40,617 nucleotides of DNA from Saccharopolyspora elongata (GTDB lineage: Bacteria > Actinomycetota > Actinomycetes > Mycobacteriales > Pseudonocardiaceae), in assembly GCF_004348985.1 (NCBI RefSeq), contig NZ_SMKW01000081.1, positions 1 through 40,617 of the forward strand. The letters are read 5' to 3'. The position numbers and the translations under genes are program-made. Of the stretch, positions 16,621 to 25,515 are shown in pieces; position 1 is the first letter of the stretch, and each line of letters starts with the position of its first letter. The notes under the pieces are model-generated. The model was not told the origin of the DNA. It searched no databases and saw only the letters and a program-made list of their open reading frames with translations.

Positions 16621-17868
16621 TCAGCCTCCGTGACTGAGGTAGCGGTGCTGGGTCGCGATGTGGTCGGCCACGAACTTGGCGTCGTGCCACACCCCCCAGA
16701 TGAAGCTCGAGCCACGGCGCGCCAGCCAGGGCAGTCCCAGGAAGTACACGCCGGGCTCGGAAGACACGCCGCGACGGTGCTTCGGCTTGCCGTTCTCGTC
16801 GAACGCGTCGACCTGCAGCCAGCCGTAGTCGACGGCGAAGCCGGTCGCCCAGACGATCGACTGGACTCCGGCGGCGGCGAGGTCGAGCTCGAGGATCGGG
16901 GTGGTCACGCAGGCGGGATCCGGCCCCAGCGTGCGGGCATCCGGTTCCTCCGGAAGGTCGAGACCGTTGCGCGCGACATACGCGTCGGCTTCGTCGAGCA
17001 GCGCGAGGTAGTTCGCGTCGCCCTTGGCGATGTTGGCCCCGAGGTCCGGCGCGAAGCGGAGGATCCCGTCGTCGAACGAGCCGGTCATGCCGACGAGGTC
17101 GATCCCGAGTCCGGCGAGGGCGCGGAAGTCCACCGTGTGCCCGCCGCGGGCTCCGCTGACCGCGATGGTGACGTGTTCGGCCCCCGACGGCGGAGTCTCG
17201 GCGTCCCACTTGCCGAGCACGCCGAGCCACCAGCAGAAGTCGCGTCCGCGGTACTGGCGCGGAGGACGGTCGTGGGGGCCGACGGACAGGTACACGGGCC
17301 GCCCCGACCGGCGGAGCTCTTCGGCGATCTGCACTCCCGACGAACCGGCTCCGACCACCAGCACGGCGCCGTCGGGCAGCTGCTCCGGATTCCGGTAGGA
17401 ACTGGAGTGGATCTGCAGGGGGCCGGCTTCTCGGGGCACGATCGGTGGGATCACGGGCCGCTGGAACGGCCCGGTCGCCGCGACGACGAAGCGGGCGTCG
17501 ATGGTTCCGTCCGAAGTCTCCACGCGAAAACCGGGCCGTCCCTCGAGCCTCCGGACGGACGTCACCTCGACCCCGGTCCGGATCGGCGCGGCGATCTTCT
17601 CCGCGTACGCCTCGAAGTAGGCCGCGACCTGGTCCTTGGAAGCGAAAGCGCCGGGCGCCAGGTCGACGAACTCCAGGCCGGGGAAGCGGTCGTGCCACGC
17701 GGGCCCGTTCGCGACGAGCGAGTCCCACCGCTCCGAACGCCAGCGCTCGGCGATGCGGTCGCGTTCCAGCACGAGGTGCTGCACGCCGCAGTCACTCAGG
17801 TGTTCGCTCATCGCCAGGCCGGCCTGGCCCCCACCCACGACGAGGGCCTCCACCTCTTGGATCGACAT
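16621..17868 (-). CDS. Flavin-containing monooxygenase-like FAD/NAD(P) oxidoreductase
   Basis: This 415-residue flavoprotein binds FAD at VEALVVGGGQAGLAMSEHLS and NADPH at VLVVGAGSSGVQIAEELRRS. Between them is PLQIHSSSYRNP, which matches the H-x3-Y end of the monooxygenase identifying motif, and ATGFAVDYGWL near the end is the usual flavin ATG motif. The ATG at 17868 has GGAGGT 5 bases before it. A GTG 12 bases upstream is also in frame. Proteins of this class oxygenate soft nitrogen, sulfur or carbon centres, or act like plant YUCCA enzymes on indole-3-pyruvate. It is divergent from the ridA operon across a 279-base region with paired repeats, which suggests shared control and a related substrate. 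The substrate is unknown. Confidence 0.85.
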   Translation of the reverse strand: MSIQEVEALVVGGGQAGLAMSEHLSDCGVQHLVLERDRIAERWRSERWDSLVANGPAWHDRFPGLEFVDLAPGAFASKDQVAAYFEAYAEKIAAPIRTGVEVTSVRRLEGRPGFRVETSDGTIDARFVVAATGPFQRPVIPPIVPREAGPLQIHSSSYRNPEQLPDGAVLVVGAGSSGVQIAEELRRSGRPVYLSVGPHDRPPRQYRGRDFCWWLGVLGKWDAETPPSGAEHVTIAVSGARGGHTVDFRALAGLGIDLVGMTGSFDDGILRFAPDLGANIAKGDANYLALLDEADAYVARNGLDLPEEPDARTLGPDPACVTTPILELDLAAAGVQSIVWATGFAVDYGWLQVDAFDENGKPKHRRGVSSEPGVYFLGLPWLARRGSSFIWGVWHDAKFVADHIATQHRYLSHGG

Positions 17869-18147
17869 CCAGACCTCCACTCCGGACCGGCGGGCGGACC
17901 GCGCTGGTCCGCCTCCATGCCTCTGTGCGTCTCAACCGGATCCTCGCCGCCGGGCAGTTCCCGTGTCCAACAGATGTTTTTGGTACACGAGATCTGTTTT
18001 TCCGATCCATGACACGGACGCCGTGGATCGATATTTTCGATTCATTGGTACTGAAACATCTACTAGACAGAAAGCGCGTGGCGAGGTCAGGCTGTGGCGA
18101 TGGCGCCGCCGATCCGTCCGACAACCGCCGCCGGGAAAGGCCACGAA
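17869..18147. promoter_or_regulatory. Divergent promoter region of the monooxygenase and ridA operons
   Basis: This 279-base gap has an AT-rich core at 17970-18065. AGATGTTT at 17972-17979 and its reverse complement AAACATCT at 18054-18061 face each other about 74 bases apart, each with GTAC on its inner side. Between them ATCGA and TCGAT form an inverted repeat around TATTT (18027-18041). The arrangement suggests two distal sites for one regulator and a central site, perhaps with looping. The regulator is not identified. Confidence 0.45.
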
Positions 18148-18570
18148 GTGACTGTTCATCGCCGCATCCGCCCGTTCAACACGCGCGACACCTACCCCGA
18201 GCAGAACCTCGACAACGACCTCTGCCAGGCCGTCGTCGCCAACGGCACCGTCTACGTCCGCGGCCAGATCGGGCAGGACCTCGACACCAGCGAGTCCGTC
18301 GGGATCGGCGACGCCGCCGCGCAGGCCGAGCAGGCGATGGCGAACATCAAGATGCTGCTCGAGGAAGCCGGCAGCCGGATGGAGCACCTGGTCAAGCTCA
18401 CCATCTACCTGATCGACCCGCGCTACCGCGAGGCCGTCTACCGCACCGTCGGGCGCTGGACCAAGGGCGTGCACCCGATCTCGACCGGCCTGGTGGTGTC
18501 CGCGCTCGCCCGGCCCGAGTGGCTGTGCGAGATCGACGCCATCGCCGTGATCCCGGAGGAGGAGAAGTGA
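18148..18570 (+). CDS. RidA/YjgF/UK114 family protein
   Basis: This 140-residue member of the Rid superfamily is likely a homotrimer that hydrolyses reactive enamine/imine intermediates released by amino-acid-processing enzymes. The GTG at 18148 follows GGGAAAGG at 7 bases. Family landmarks are NGTVYVRGQIGQDL, AQAEQAMANIKMLLEEAG and HLVKLTIYLIDPRYREAVY. The C-terminal CEIDAIAVIP corresponds to the conserved VEIEAVA block, with Cys before Glu. The active-site Arg typical of true RidA (R105 in E. coli) is not obvious at the expected position, so a different subgroup is possible. It is the first gene of a five-gene run and overlaps the DUF1028 gene by 4 bases. Confidence 0.85.
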   Translation: MTVHRRIRPFNTRDTYPEQNLDNDLCQAVVANGTVYVRGQIGQDLDTSESVGIGDAAAQAEQAMANIKMLLEEAGSRMEHLVKLTIYLIDPRYREAVYRTVGRWTKGVHPISTGLVVSALARPEWLCEIDAIAVIPEEEK

Positions 18571-19244
18571 CCCTGTCGATCGTCGCCCGCGACACTTCCG
18601 GCGGCACCGTGCGGTTCGGTGTCGCGGCCAGCTCATCCAGCCCTGCCGTCGTCGCCCGCGTCGCGCACCTGCGCCCGGGCGTCGGCGCCGCGGCCTCGCA
18701 GAACATCACCGACCCGCGGCTCGGCGGCCACCTGCTCGACGGGCTCGCCGAGCACGGCGACGCCGAGCGGGCGCTCGCCGGGGTCACCGCCGCCGCGGAC
18801 AACATCGAGTACCGGCAGCTCACCGTGCTCGGCCCGACCGGCCCGGGCTTCGCCTACAGCGGGTCCCGGACGCTGGGCAAGCACGGTGCCGTCGCCGCGG
18901 ACGGTGTCGTGGCGGCGGGCAACATGCTGGCCGGCAACCACATCCCACAGGCCATCGTGGACGCGTTCACCTCCGCCACCGGCGAGCTGGAGCAGCGGCT
19001 CGTCATCGCGTTGCAGGCCGGCCTCGACGCCGGCGGCGAGGAGGGCCCGGTCCACTCCGCCGGCGTCGCCGTGGTGTCCGATGTGGACTGGCCGGTCACC
19101 GACCTCCGAGTGGACTGGGCGGACGACCCCGTCGACCGGCTCGCCGAGTTGCTCGACGTGTGGCTCCCGCAGCGCGACGACTACGTCACCCGCGGGCTCA
19201 ACCCCGCATCGGCCCCGTCCTACGGCGTGCCAGGAGACGAGTGA
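18567..19244 (+). CDS. DUF1028 domain-containing protein
   Basis: This 225-residue protein belongs to the DUF1028 family, an Ntn-hydrolase-like fold of unproven reaction. It begins MTLSIVARDTSGGTVRFGVA and shows the family features GVGAAASQNITDP, GFAYSGSRTLGKHGAVAADG and ANMLAGN-type block (AAGNMLAGNHIPQAIVDAF). The C-terminus has VDWADDPVDRLAELLDVW, also typical. The GTG start overlaps the ridA stop (GTGA) and the TGA overlaps the next ATG, so the three proteins are coupled. DUF1028 genes often stand beside RidA and amidohydrolase genes, which suggests a hydrolytic step in the same amino-acid-conjugate pathway. Confidence 0.88.
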   Translation: MTLSIVARDTSGGTVRFGVAASSSSPAVVARVAHLRPGVGAAASQNITDPRLGGHLLDGLAEHGDAERALAGVTAAADNIEYRQLTVLGPTGPGFAYSGSRTLGKHGAVAADGVVAAGNMLAGNHIPQAIVDAFTSATGELEQRLVIALQAGLDAGGEEGPVHSAGVAVVSDVDWPVTDLRVDWADDPVDRLAELLDVWLPQRDDYVTRGLNPASAPSYGVPGDE

Positions 19245-20374
19245 TGACGGCACTGAAAAAAGCGGCCCGCGCCGAGGTCGACCGGCACTCCGGCGAGCTG
19301 ATCCGCCTGTCGGAACGGCTGCACGCCGACCCCGAGACGGCGTGGGAGGAGCACCGCGCCGCCGCCGCGGTGCCGGAGCTGCTCGACCGCGGCGGGTTCG
19401 CCGTCACGTCCAGCTACCTCGGCCTGGACACGGCGTTCCACGCGAGCTTCGGCACCGGTCCAACGCGGATCGCGCTGTGCGCCGAGTACGACGCGCTGCC
19501 CGGCCTCGGTCACGCGTGCGGCCACAACCTCATCGCGGCCAGTTCCATCGGCGCCGCACTGGGGCTGGCCGCAGTCGCCGACGACGCCGGGGTGACCGTC
19601 GAGGTCTACGGCACCCCGGCCGAGGAGGGCGGCGGCGGGAAGATCGAGCTGCTCGACCGCGGCGCTTTCGCGGACGTGGACCTCGCGATGATGGTGCACC
19701 CGGCACCCGTCGACGTCGCCGAGGCCCGGCCGTTCGCCGTCAGCCACTCGAAGATCTCCTACACCGGCAAGTCCGCGCACGCCGCCGCCTACCCCGAGGC
19801 CGGGATCAACGCCGCCGACGCGTTCACCGTCGCCCAGGTCGCCATCGGCCTGCTCCGCCAGCAAATCCCCGCCTCGGCGCGGGTGCACGGCGTCGTGACG
19901 CACGCCGGCGACGCGCCGAACGCGATCCCCGAGCACGCCAGCGGCCGCTGGTACGTGCGTGCCGAGACGCTCGCGGAACTGGCCGAGCTGGAGCCGCGTG
20001 TGTTCCGCGCGTTCGAAGCCGGCGCGCTGGCCACCGGCTGCGAGCTGACCGTGGAACCGGAAAGCAAGCCGTACGCCGAGTTCCGCGCCGACGAGGCGGC
20101 ACTGGCGGCCTACCGTGCCAACGCACTCGAGCTCGGCCGCGAGTTCGCTCCGGACGGCACGGCATCCCGCATGAACCGCGCCTCCACCGACATGGGCAAC
20201 GTCTCGCAGGTCGTGCCCGCCATCCACCCCTACATCGGCATCGGGTCCCTGCCGGCGATCAACCACCAGCGCGAGTTCGCCGCGCACTGCGTCGGCGGCA
20301 CCGCGCAACGAGCCCTGCTCGACGGCGCGATCGCACTGGCGTGGACCGGAGTGGACCGAGCAGTGGCGCCGTGA
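19244..20374 (+). CDS. M20D family metal-dependent amidohydrolase
   Basis: This 376-residue amidohydrolase belongs to the M20D group (IAA-amino acid hydrolases, aminobenzoyl-glutamate hydrolase, N-acetyl-amino acid deacylases). Metal-binding residues are visible in GLGHACGHNLIAASS (Cys92, His94), YGTPAEEGGGGKIEL (Glu pair) and MMVHPAPVD (His). The middle dimerisation domain starts near SKISYTGKSAHAAAYPEAGI. ATG 19244 shares a base with the DUF1028 stop (TGATG), with AGGAGAC upstream. M20D enzymes cut an acyl group from an amino acid. As the next gene is aspartate ammonia-lyase, the released amino acid is probably aspartate, by inference. Plant-associated bacteria hold related hydrolases for indole-acetyl-aspartate. 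Confidence 0.88.
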   Translation: MTALKKAARAEVDRHSGELIRLSERLHADPETAWEEHRAAAAVPELLDRGGFAVTSSYLGLDTAFHASFGTGPTRIALCAEYDALPGLGHACGHNLIAASSIGAALGLAAVADDAGVTVEVYGTPAEEGGGGKIELLDRGAFADVDLAMMVHPAPVDVAEARPFAVSHSKISYTGKSAHAAAYPEAGINAADAFTVAQVAIGLLRQQIPASARVHGVVTHAGDAPNAIPEHASGRWYVRAETLAELAELEPRVFRAFEAGALATGCELTVEPESKPYAEFRADEAALAAYRANALELGREFAPDGTASRMNRASTDMGNVSQVVPAIHPYIGIGSLPAINHQREFAAHCVGGTAQRALLDGAIALAWTGVDRAVAP

Positions 20375-20446
20375 CCGCCCGCTCCTCGGCCCGCATCCGC
20401 AGCACGCTCACGTTCTGAATCCGTACCTTTTCCGGGAAGGACAACG

Positions 20447-21856
20447 ATGTCCCACGCCCCGACGCGCACCGAGCACGACATGCTCGGCGAGATCAGCGTG
20501 CCCGCGGACGCCTACTACGGCGCCCACACCGCACGCGCCCTCGTCAACTTCCCCATCACGCGGGAGACCCTCGCCGACCGCCCGCATCTGGTCGTGGCAC
20601 TGGCCGCGGTCAAGCAGGCCGCGGCCAACGCCAACGCGGAGGTCGGCGCCCTCGACCGCGCCAGGGCCGACGCCATCGCGAAGGCCTGCGCCGAGATCAG
20701 CAACGGCGGGCTGCACGACCAGTTCGTCGTCGACCTGATCCAAGGCGGCGCCGGGACCTCGACGAACATGAACGCCAACGAGGTCATCGCCAACCGGGCA
20801 CTGGAACTGCTCGGCCACGACCGCGGAGATCACTCCGCGCTCCACCCGCTCGATCACGTCAACCTGGGCCAGAGCACCAACGACGTCTACCCCACGGCGG
20901 TCAAGCTCGCGCTCGACAGCCACCTCGCCGAGCTGCTCGCGGCGCTCGCCGGGCTGCGGGAAGCGTTCGCCGCCAAGGCGGTCGAGTTCGCCGACATCCT
21001 CAAGATGGGCCGCACCCAGCTGCAGGACGCGGTCCCGATGACGCTCGGCCAGGAATTCGGCGCGTTCGCCGCCACGCTCGGTGAGGACGAGCAGCGCCTC
21101 GCCGAGGCCCGGCTGTTGCTGCACGAGCTCAACCTCGGCGGCACGGCGATCGGCACCGGGCTCAACGCCCGCCCCGGCTACCGCGAGCTCGCCGTGGCGC
21201 ACCTGCGCGAGCTGACCGGTATCCCGACGCTCGTCTCCGCCCCCGATCTCATCGAGGCCACCCAGGACGTCGGCGTGTTCGTCCAGCTGTCCGGCGTCCT
21301 GAAACGGGTCGCGGTCAAGCTCTCGAAGATCTGCAACGACCTGAGACTTCTCTCGTCGGGACCACAGGCCGGGCTCGGCGAGATCACCCTGCCCGCCCGG
21401 CAGGCCGGATCGTCGATCATGCCCGGCAAGGTCAACCCGGTCATCCCCGAGGTCGTCAACCAGGTCGCATTCGAGATCGTCGGCAACGACGTCACGATCA
21501 CCCTTGCCGCGGAAGGCGGACAACTGCAGCTCAACGCGTTCGAACCGATCATCGCGCGGGCCCTGACCGCCGGCCTCGACCACTTCACCGCCGCGATCCG
21601 CGTGCTCACCGAGCACTGCGTACGCGGCATCACCGCCCGCCGTGAGCATCTGGCGGGCATCGTCGCCACCTCCGCAGGCCTGGTGACCGCGCTGAGTCCC
21701 GCGCTCGGCTACGAAACCGCGTGCACCATCGCGCTGGAGGCGCACCGCACCGGCCGGCCCGCGCTGGAGCTGGTGCGGGAACGGCATCTGCTGACCGACG
21801 AGCAACTCGGCGCGCTGACCACGCCACAGGCCCTCACCGGCGGCCCCGTCGGCTGA
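20447..21856 (+). CDS. aspA: Aspartate ammonia-lyase (aspartase)
   Basis: This 469-residue member of the fumarase/aspartase superfamily converts L-aspartate to fumarate and ammonia. The N-terminal TEHDMLGEISVPADAYYGAH is characteristic of AspA rather than fumarase. The three conserved regions are present: GAGTSTNMNANEVIANRA, LGQSTNDVYPTAVKLAL with the TGRT-like KMGRTQLQDAVP, and the signature loop GSSIMPGKVNPVIPEVVNQV with the catalytic Ser. An AAGGAC ribosome site lies before the ATG. It follows the M20D gene by 72 bases and feeds fumarate into the TCA cycle. A second general aspartase elsewhere in the genome would support the idea that this copy is pathway-specific. Confidence 0.93.
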   Translation: MSHAPTRTEHDMLGEISVPADAYYGAHTARALVNFPITRETLADRPHLVVALAAVKQAAANANAEVGALDRARADAIAKACAEISNGGLHDQFVVDLIQGGAGTSTNMNANEVIANRALELLGHDRGDHSALHPLDHVNLGQSTNDVYPTAVKLALDSHLAELLAALAGLREAFAAKAVEFADILKMGRTQLQDAVPMTLGQEFGAFAATLGEDEQRLAEARLLLHELNLGGTAIGTGLNARPGYRELAVAHLRELTGIPTLVSAPDLIEATQDVGVFVQLSGVLKRVAVKLSKICNDLRLLSSGPQAGLGEITLPARQAGSSIMPGKVNPVIPEVVNQVAFEIVGNDVTITLAAEGGQLQLNAFEPIIARALTAGLDHFTAAIRVLTEHCVRGITARREHLAGIVATSAGLVTALSPALGYETACTIALEAHRTGRPALELVRERHLLTDEQLGALTTPQALTGGPVG

Positions 21857-22029
21857 CCGTCCCCGGGCTGCGGTGAAGTTGCCGTTTCAGCCTTGTCAGG
21901 TTCGCGTTTCGGCCCGGCTCAGCGGCTCTGCATAGATCCTCTCGATGCATTGCTTTGGTTATTACTTCTTGTGAGATGCCACGGACCGCTCCTAGCGTCA
22001 TCACGAAATCCGGTCCAAGGAGGCCGCCC

Positions 22030-23379
22030 ATGACCACACGTGAATCCGCCCCGGCCAGGGAGCTCACCGAGACGATCGCCGATCCCGCGACGCTGCGCCG
22101 GAGCGTCGCCGCGGGCGCGGTCGGCGTCTTCGTGCACTGGTTCGACTGGGCCGCGTACGCCTATCTCGCGAGCACCATCGCCTCGGTCTTCTTCCCCGCC
22201 GGCAACGCCACCGCCGGCCTCCTCGCCGTGTTCGGGGTTTTCGCGGTGTCGTTCGGGATCCGTCCCGTCGGAGCGCTGGTGTTCGGACCGCTCGGAGACC
22301 GGATCGGCCGCAAGCGCACGCTGTCGATCGTCATCTTCGTGATGTCCGGCGCCACGCTCGCCATCGGCCTGCTGCCGGACTACTCGACGATCGGGATCGC
22401 GGCCCCGCTGCTGCTGGTCTTCCTGCGGCTGCTGCAAGGCTTCGCCGCGGGCGGCGAGTTCGGCAGCGCCGCGAGCTTCCTCGCCGAGTTCGCGCCGCGC
22501 CGCCGCCGCGGGTTCGGCGTCAGCTGGCTCGAAGTCGGCTCGCTGCTGGGGTTCCTCGCCGGGTCGTTCGTGTTCCTCCTGCTGTCGGTCGGCCTCTCGG
22601 ACGCGCAGCTCACCTCGTGGGGCTGGCGCATCCCGTTCCTCATCGCCGCGCCGCTGGGCATCGTCGGTTTCGTCGTCCGCAACAAGATCGAGGACACCCC
22701 CGAGTACCGCACCCTCGAAGCGACCGACAACGTGCCCCGCAGCCCCGTGCGGGAACTCTTCCGCAACAACAAGAAGCAGCTGCTCCAGGCCGCCGGCCTG
22801 ATGACGATGATGCACGTGCCGTTCTACGCCGTGCTCACCTACCTGGTCACCTACGAGACCGACTACCTGGGCCACTCCGCCGGCAACGCCGCGCTGCTGT
22901 CCACGGTCATCTCCCTCGTCGGACTGGTCCTCGTCCCGGCGTTCGGCCGCCTGTCCGACCGCGTCGGCAGGCGACCGGTCCTGCTCGGCGCGGGCATCGC
23001 GCTGTTCGTCCTCGCGACCCCGGCCTACCTGCTGATGCGCACCGGCCTCGCCGGAACGTGGATCGGCGGGCTCGCACTCGGCGTCGTGCTCTCCGCGATC
23101 CTGGGCACGTACGCGGTGTGGTCCGCCGAGATCTTCCCGACCCGCACCCGCCAGGGCGGCCTGTCCATCGCCTACAACCTCACCGCCGCCCTGTTCGCCG
23201 GCACCGTGCCCTACCTGATGACGGTCCTGATCTCGGCCACCGGCAGCACGCTGGTGCCCGGCCCGTACCTCATGGTCGCCGCCGTGATCGGGCTGATCGC
23301 GGCCTTCTCCATGCGCGAAACCGCGGGGAATCCGTTGCTGCAGGAAGAGGACCTCGCCGGGGAGCACACCGAAGCCTGA
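22030..23379 (+). CDS. MHS family MFS transporter (metabolite:H+ symporter)
   Basis: This 449-residue permease has 12 predicted helices. The metabolite:H+ symporter family is recognised by VHWFDWAAYAYLASTIASVF at helix 1, FGIRPVGALVFGPLGDRIGR and RKRTLSIVIFVMSGATLAIG, and LRLLQGFAAGGEFGSAASFL. Related proteins carry alpha-ketoglutarate, citrate, shikimate or proline/betaine. The ATG has a strong AAGGAGG site 7 bases before it. It is 173 bases downstream of aspA on the same strand; that gap holds an AT-richer stretch (TTGCTTTGGTTATTACTTC near 21952) and may have its own promoter. It probably imports the conjugate or dicarboxylate used by the enzymes upstream. A 23-bp hairpin follows. Confidence 0.88.
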   Translation: MTTRESAPARELTETIADPATLRRSVAAGAVGVFVHWFDWAAYAYLASTIASVFFPAGNATAGLLAVFGVFAVSFGIRPVGALVFGPLGDRIGRKRTLSIVIFVMSGATLAIGLLPDYSTIGIAAPLLLVFLRLLQGFAAGGEFGSAASFLAEFAPRRRRGFGVSWLEVGSLLGFLAGSFVFLLLSVGLSDAQLTSWGWRIPFLIAAPLGIVGFVVRNKIEDTPEYRTLEATDNVPRSPVRELFRNNKKQLLQAAGLMTMMHVPFYAVLTYLVTYETDYLGHSAGNAALLSTVISLVGLVLVPAFGRLSDRVGRRPVLLGAGIALFVLATPAYLLMRTGLAGTWIGGLALGVVLSAILGTYAVWSAEIFPTRTRQGGLSIAYNLTAALFAGTVPYLMTVLISATGSTLVPGPYLMVAAVIGLIAAFSMRETAGNPLLQEEDLAGEHTEA

Positions 23380-23433
23380 ACCAGAGTCCCGATGCCGGCG
23401 GAACGCGAAGACACGAACCCGACCGGCCGGCAC

Positions 23434-23483
23434 ATCACGGAGAACCGGCTGCACCTGAGCAGGTGCAGCCGGTTCTCCGTGAT
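23434..23483. terminator. 23-bp perfect stem-loop, bidirectional terminator
   Basis: A perfect stem of 23 bp (left arm ATCACGGAGAACCGGCTGCA onward) with a GAGC loop lies between the converging MHS transporter and amidase genes. Its last base is the first base of the amidase stop codon. Confidence 0.85.
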
Positions 23484-24592
23484 CAGCCCAGCAGGCGCTG
23501 CCAGGTCCGCTGGTCCAGCACACCCGTGGCCGCCAGGCCGCTGGACGCCTGGAACTCCCGCACCACCGCGACCATCCGGTCGCCGAAACGCGCATCCGCC
23601 GCCACGTACCGGCCACGAGACGTCAGCAAGACCTGCGCCGCCCGCACCGCATCACCACCGGCACCCTGGCCCAGCACCGGCGTCAGCCCGGCCCAGGCCG
23701 AACCGCCGAACAAACCCGGCTCCGGCAACCGCGTCGCATAGCAGGACACGCCCGCCGCGCCGCCGGCCGCGACGACCCCGCCGGCCGCGGCCTGCGTCTG
23801 CGGACCGAACACACCGTCCACCGGCACCGAAACACCTTGCGCCCGCAGCAGGAGCTGCAACGCCGTCACCGACGGGCCCGCCGCCTCCGGGCGCAGCAGC
23901 GGCCACACCGCCGGCTGCACCACGGCCCGGCCCGCGGCCGCGCCGACGGCCTCGCGCAGCTCCGGCAACCGTCCATACAGGACATCACCGGGGCATTCGG
24001 TGGCCATGAAGTCGCGGTGCCCGTAGATCTCGCCGGGCTCGATGCCGTACTGCGACACCATGTAGGTGCACAACAGCACCAGCGAATCCCACAGGTCTTC
24101 CGGCACGTCGGTGTCGATGTAGGTGCCCTCGTTCTCGATGCCCAGCGACACCGGGTTCTCCGCACCGGCGTGCGCACCCTGCACGTGCTGATCGCCGGCG
24201 GTCAGCACCTCCAGGCTCTGGTGGCGGCCCTCCATCAGCCAGCCGCCGCGGGAGTTGGTGAAGTTCTGCCCGGTGTCCTTCCACCCGTTGGAATCCATGT
24301 GGAAGTCCTGGATCTGCCGGGCCAGCGCGAACGCCGCCTCCTGCGAGGTGTCGTCGACGTTGGGCGAGGCGGTGTGGTGCACGACGATCTTGACCGGCTT
24401 GCTGTCGAGCACGTCCACCGGCGAACTGGGCTCCCGCGCCTGCCAATCCGCCGTCGACGCGATCTCCGGCGCGGCCGCCCGCCGCGACCCGCCGGCGGCC
24501 ACCGCCGGCAACCCGCACACGCCGACCGCCGTCGCCGCCAGCCCACCGGCTAACAGCACCCGACGGGCCATCCGAACATCGCGCAACGCCAT
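23483..24592 (-). CDS. Exported N-acetylmuramoyl-L-alanine amidase with peptidoglycan-binding domain
   Basis: This 369-residue protein is secreted: MARRVLLAGGLAATAVGVCG then LPAVAA forms a signal peptide with a twin-arginine-like RR. The amidase_2/PGRP domain covers about residues 65-215. Its zinc ligands are in KIVVHHTASPNVD (His), IYGHRDFMATECPGD (His, Cys) and a Tyr in the middle. The enzyme cleaves the bond between N-acetylmuramic acid and L-alanine in peptidoglycan. The C-terminal part has two putative peptidoglycan-binding repeats (ALQLLLRAQGVSVPVDGVFG, then VREFQASSGLAATGVLDQRT). The ATG at 24592 follows GGGGAG. An in-frame ATG 7 codons later is possible. It is probably involved in cell wall turnover or attack on other cells. 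Confidence 0.88.
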   Translation of the reverse strand: MALRDVRMARRVLLAGGLAATAVGVCGLPAVAAGGSRRAAAPEIASTADWQAREPSSPVDVLDSKPVKIVVHHTASPNVDDTSQEAAFALARQIQDFHMDSNGWKDTGQNFTNSRGGWLMEGRHQSLEVLTAGDQHVQGAHAGAENPVSLGIENEGTYIDTDVPEDLWDSLVLLCTYMVSQYGIEPGEIYGHRDFMATECPGDVLYGRLPELREAVGAAAGRAVVQPAVWPLLRPEAAGPSVTALQLLLRAQGVSVPVDGVFGPQTQAAAGGVVAAGGAAGVSCYATRLPEPGLFGGSAWAGLTPVLGQGAGGDAVRAAQVLLTSRGRYVAADARFGDRMVAVVREFQASSGLAATGVLDQRTWQRLLG

Positions 24593-24827
24593 AGCCACTC
24601 CCCAAACCGGACGAACATCATGATCAGGGCCGAGCCCGGAGCCCCGAACGGTACGCAGCGGTAACCGGAGCGGGGAATTCTTGGCGACAACCCGCCAACA
24701 ACCGGTCAAGAAGCCACCACGCCGTCCCCGGATGACAAGATCACCCGCGTCGAACGCGTCACAACCGAACCGCCGCCGCGTCCCTGTCTGTGACCGACGA
24801 ACACCGCGGACAACGGGAGTGCGCAAG

Positions 24828-25136
24828 ATGGACCGGTTCGTCACGTTCCTGCGCCGCCAGCTCGACATCGACCTCGAGCTGCTGCGCGTGGCCAGGCAAG
24901 ACGCTGAAACCGGCGCCGCCCACGCCTGCCTGATCACCCCCATCCGGGGATTCCGGGAATGCGAGCTGAAGTCCCGCCTGCTTTCCACCCACCACCACTG
25001 CGGCACCGGCGGCGGCCCCTGCGACGAACTGGGGGAGAGCTACCCGCCCGAGGACGAACGCGGCTGCCCCACGCGGGCGCTCCTCGGCCTGCCCTACGCC
25101 GACCGCCCCGGCTACATCGCCCGCTGGCGCCCCTGA
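24828..25136 (+). CDS. DUF6221 family protein
   Basis: This 102-residue hypothetical protein begins MDRFVTFLRRQLDIDLELLR and ends LLGLPYADRPGYIARWRP, both ends characteristic of the DUF6221 family of actinomycetes. GGGAG precedes the ATG by 8 bases. An in-frame GTG three codons earlier is an alternative. The middle is rich in His and Cys (STHHHCGTGGGPC), so a metal may be bound. DUF6221 genes are frequent on integrative elements and prophages, which fits the integrase remnant 47 bases downstream. Function is unknown. Confidence 0.65.
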   Translation: MDRFVTFLRRQLDIDLELLRVARQDAETGAAHACLITPIRGFRECELKSRLLSTHHHCGTGGGPCDELGESYPPEDERGCPTRALLGLPYADRPGYIARWRP

Positions 25137-25182
25137 GCCCGCCGGTCCAGGGGCGCCGGGAGGCGCGGCGTCAGGCATCGGG

Positions 25183-25449
25183 GGTCTGGACCCGGAAAAG
25201 GGGCGGGCACGGTTGTCCTACCGGCGGGTGGCGGAGGTGTTCGAGCAGACCACGGCGAAGCTGCCGGCCTTCTCCGGGCACACCTTCGGTGGCCTCGCTG
25301 CCGCCGAAGGTGTCCCCGCCGAGGCGATCGCGCGCAAGGCGGAGCTGTTTCCTACCTTTCCGAGCAGGTTCCGGAAGCAAACGGGCAGATTTGTACCTGT
25401 ACCGGCTTTCTCATCCTGCCTCGGCGATACCATCATTTCCGATGAATAA
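25183..25449 (+). pseudogene. Tyrosine-type integrase, short remnant
   Basis: The frame starting within non-coding sequence reads GLDPEKGRARLSYRRVAEVF then EQTTAKL, which looks like the segment preceding the catalytic core of actinomycete tyrosine recombinases (pattern P-x-x-G-R-A-R-L-S-Y-x-R). The expected LHxLRHSxxTH box is not found; instead FSGHTFGGLAAAEGVPAEAI follows, which only faintly resembles the region after it. No start codon with a ribosome site is present and the frame ends at 25449. It is probably a decayed element end. Confidence 0.4.
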
Positions 25450-25515
25450 TTGAGCGACATTTGTTGCTGTCGTCAATATTCACGCGACCAGTTAAATTTT
25501 CAATAAAGGATCACT

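Noticed and set aside
25183..25449. Intact small protein instead of an integrase remnant
   Set aside because: No ribosome site before the only start codon, and the recognisable part lies upstream of it as well. It reads as decayed sequence.
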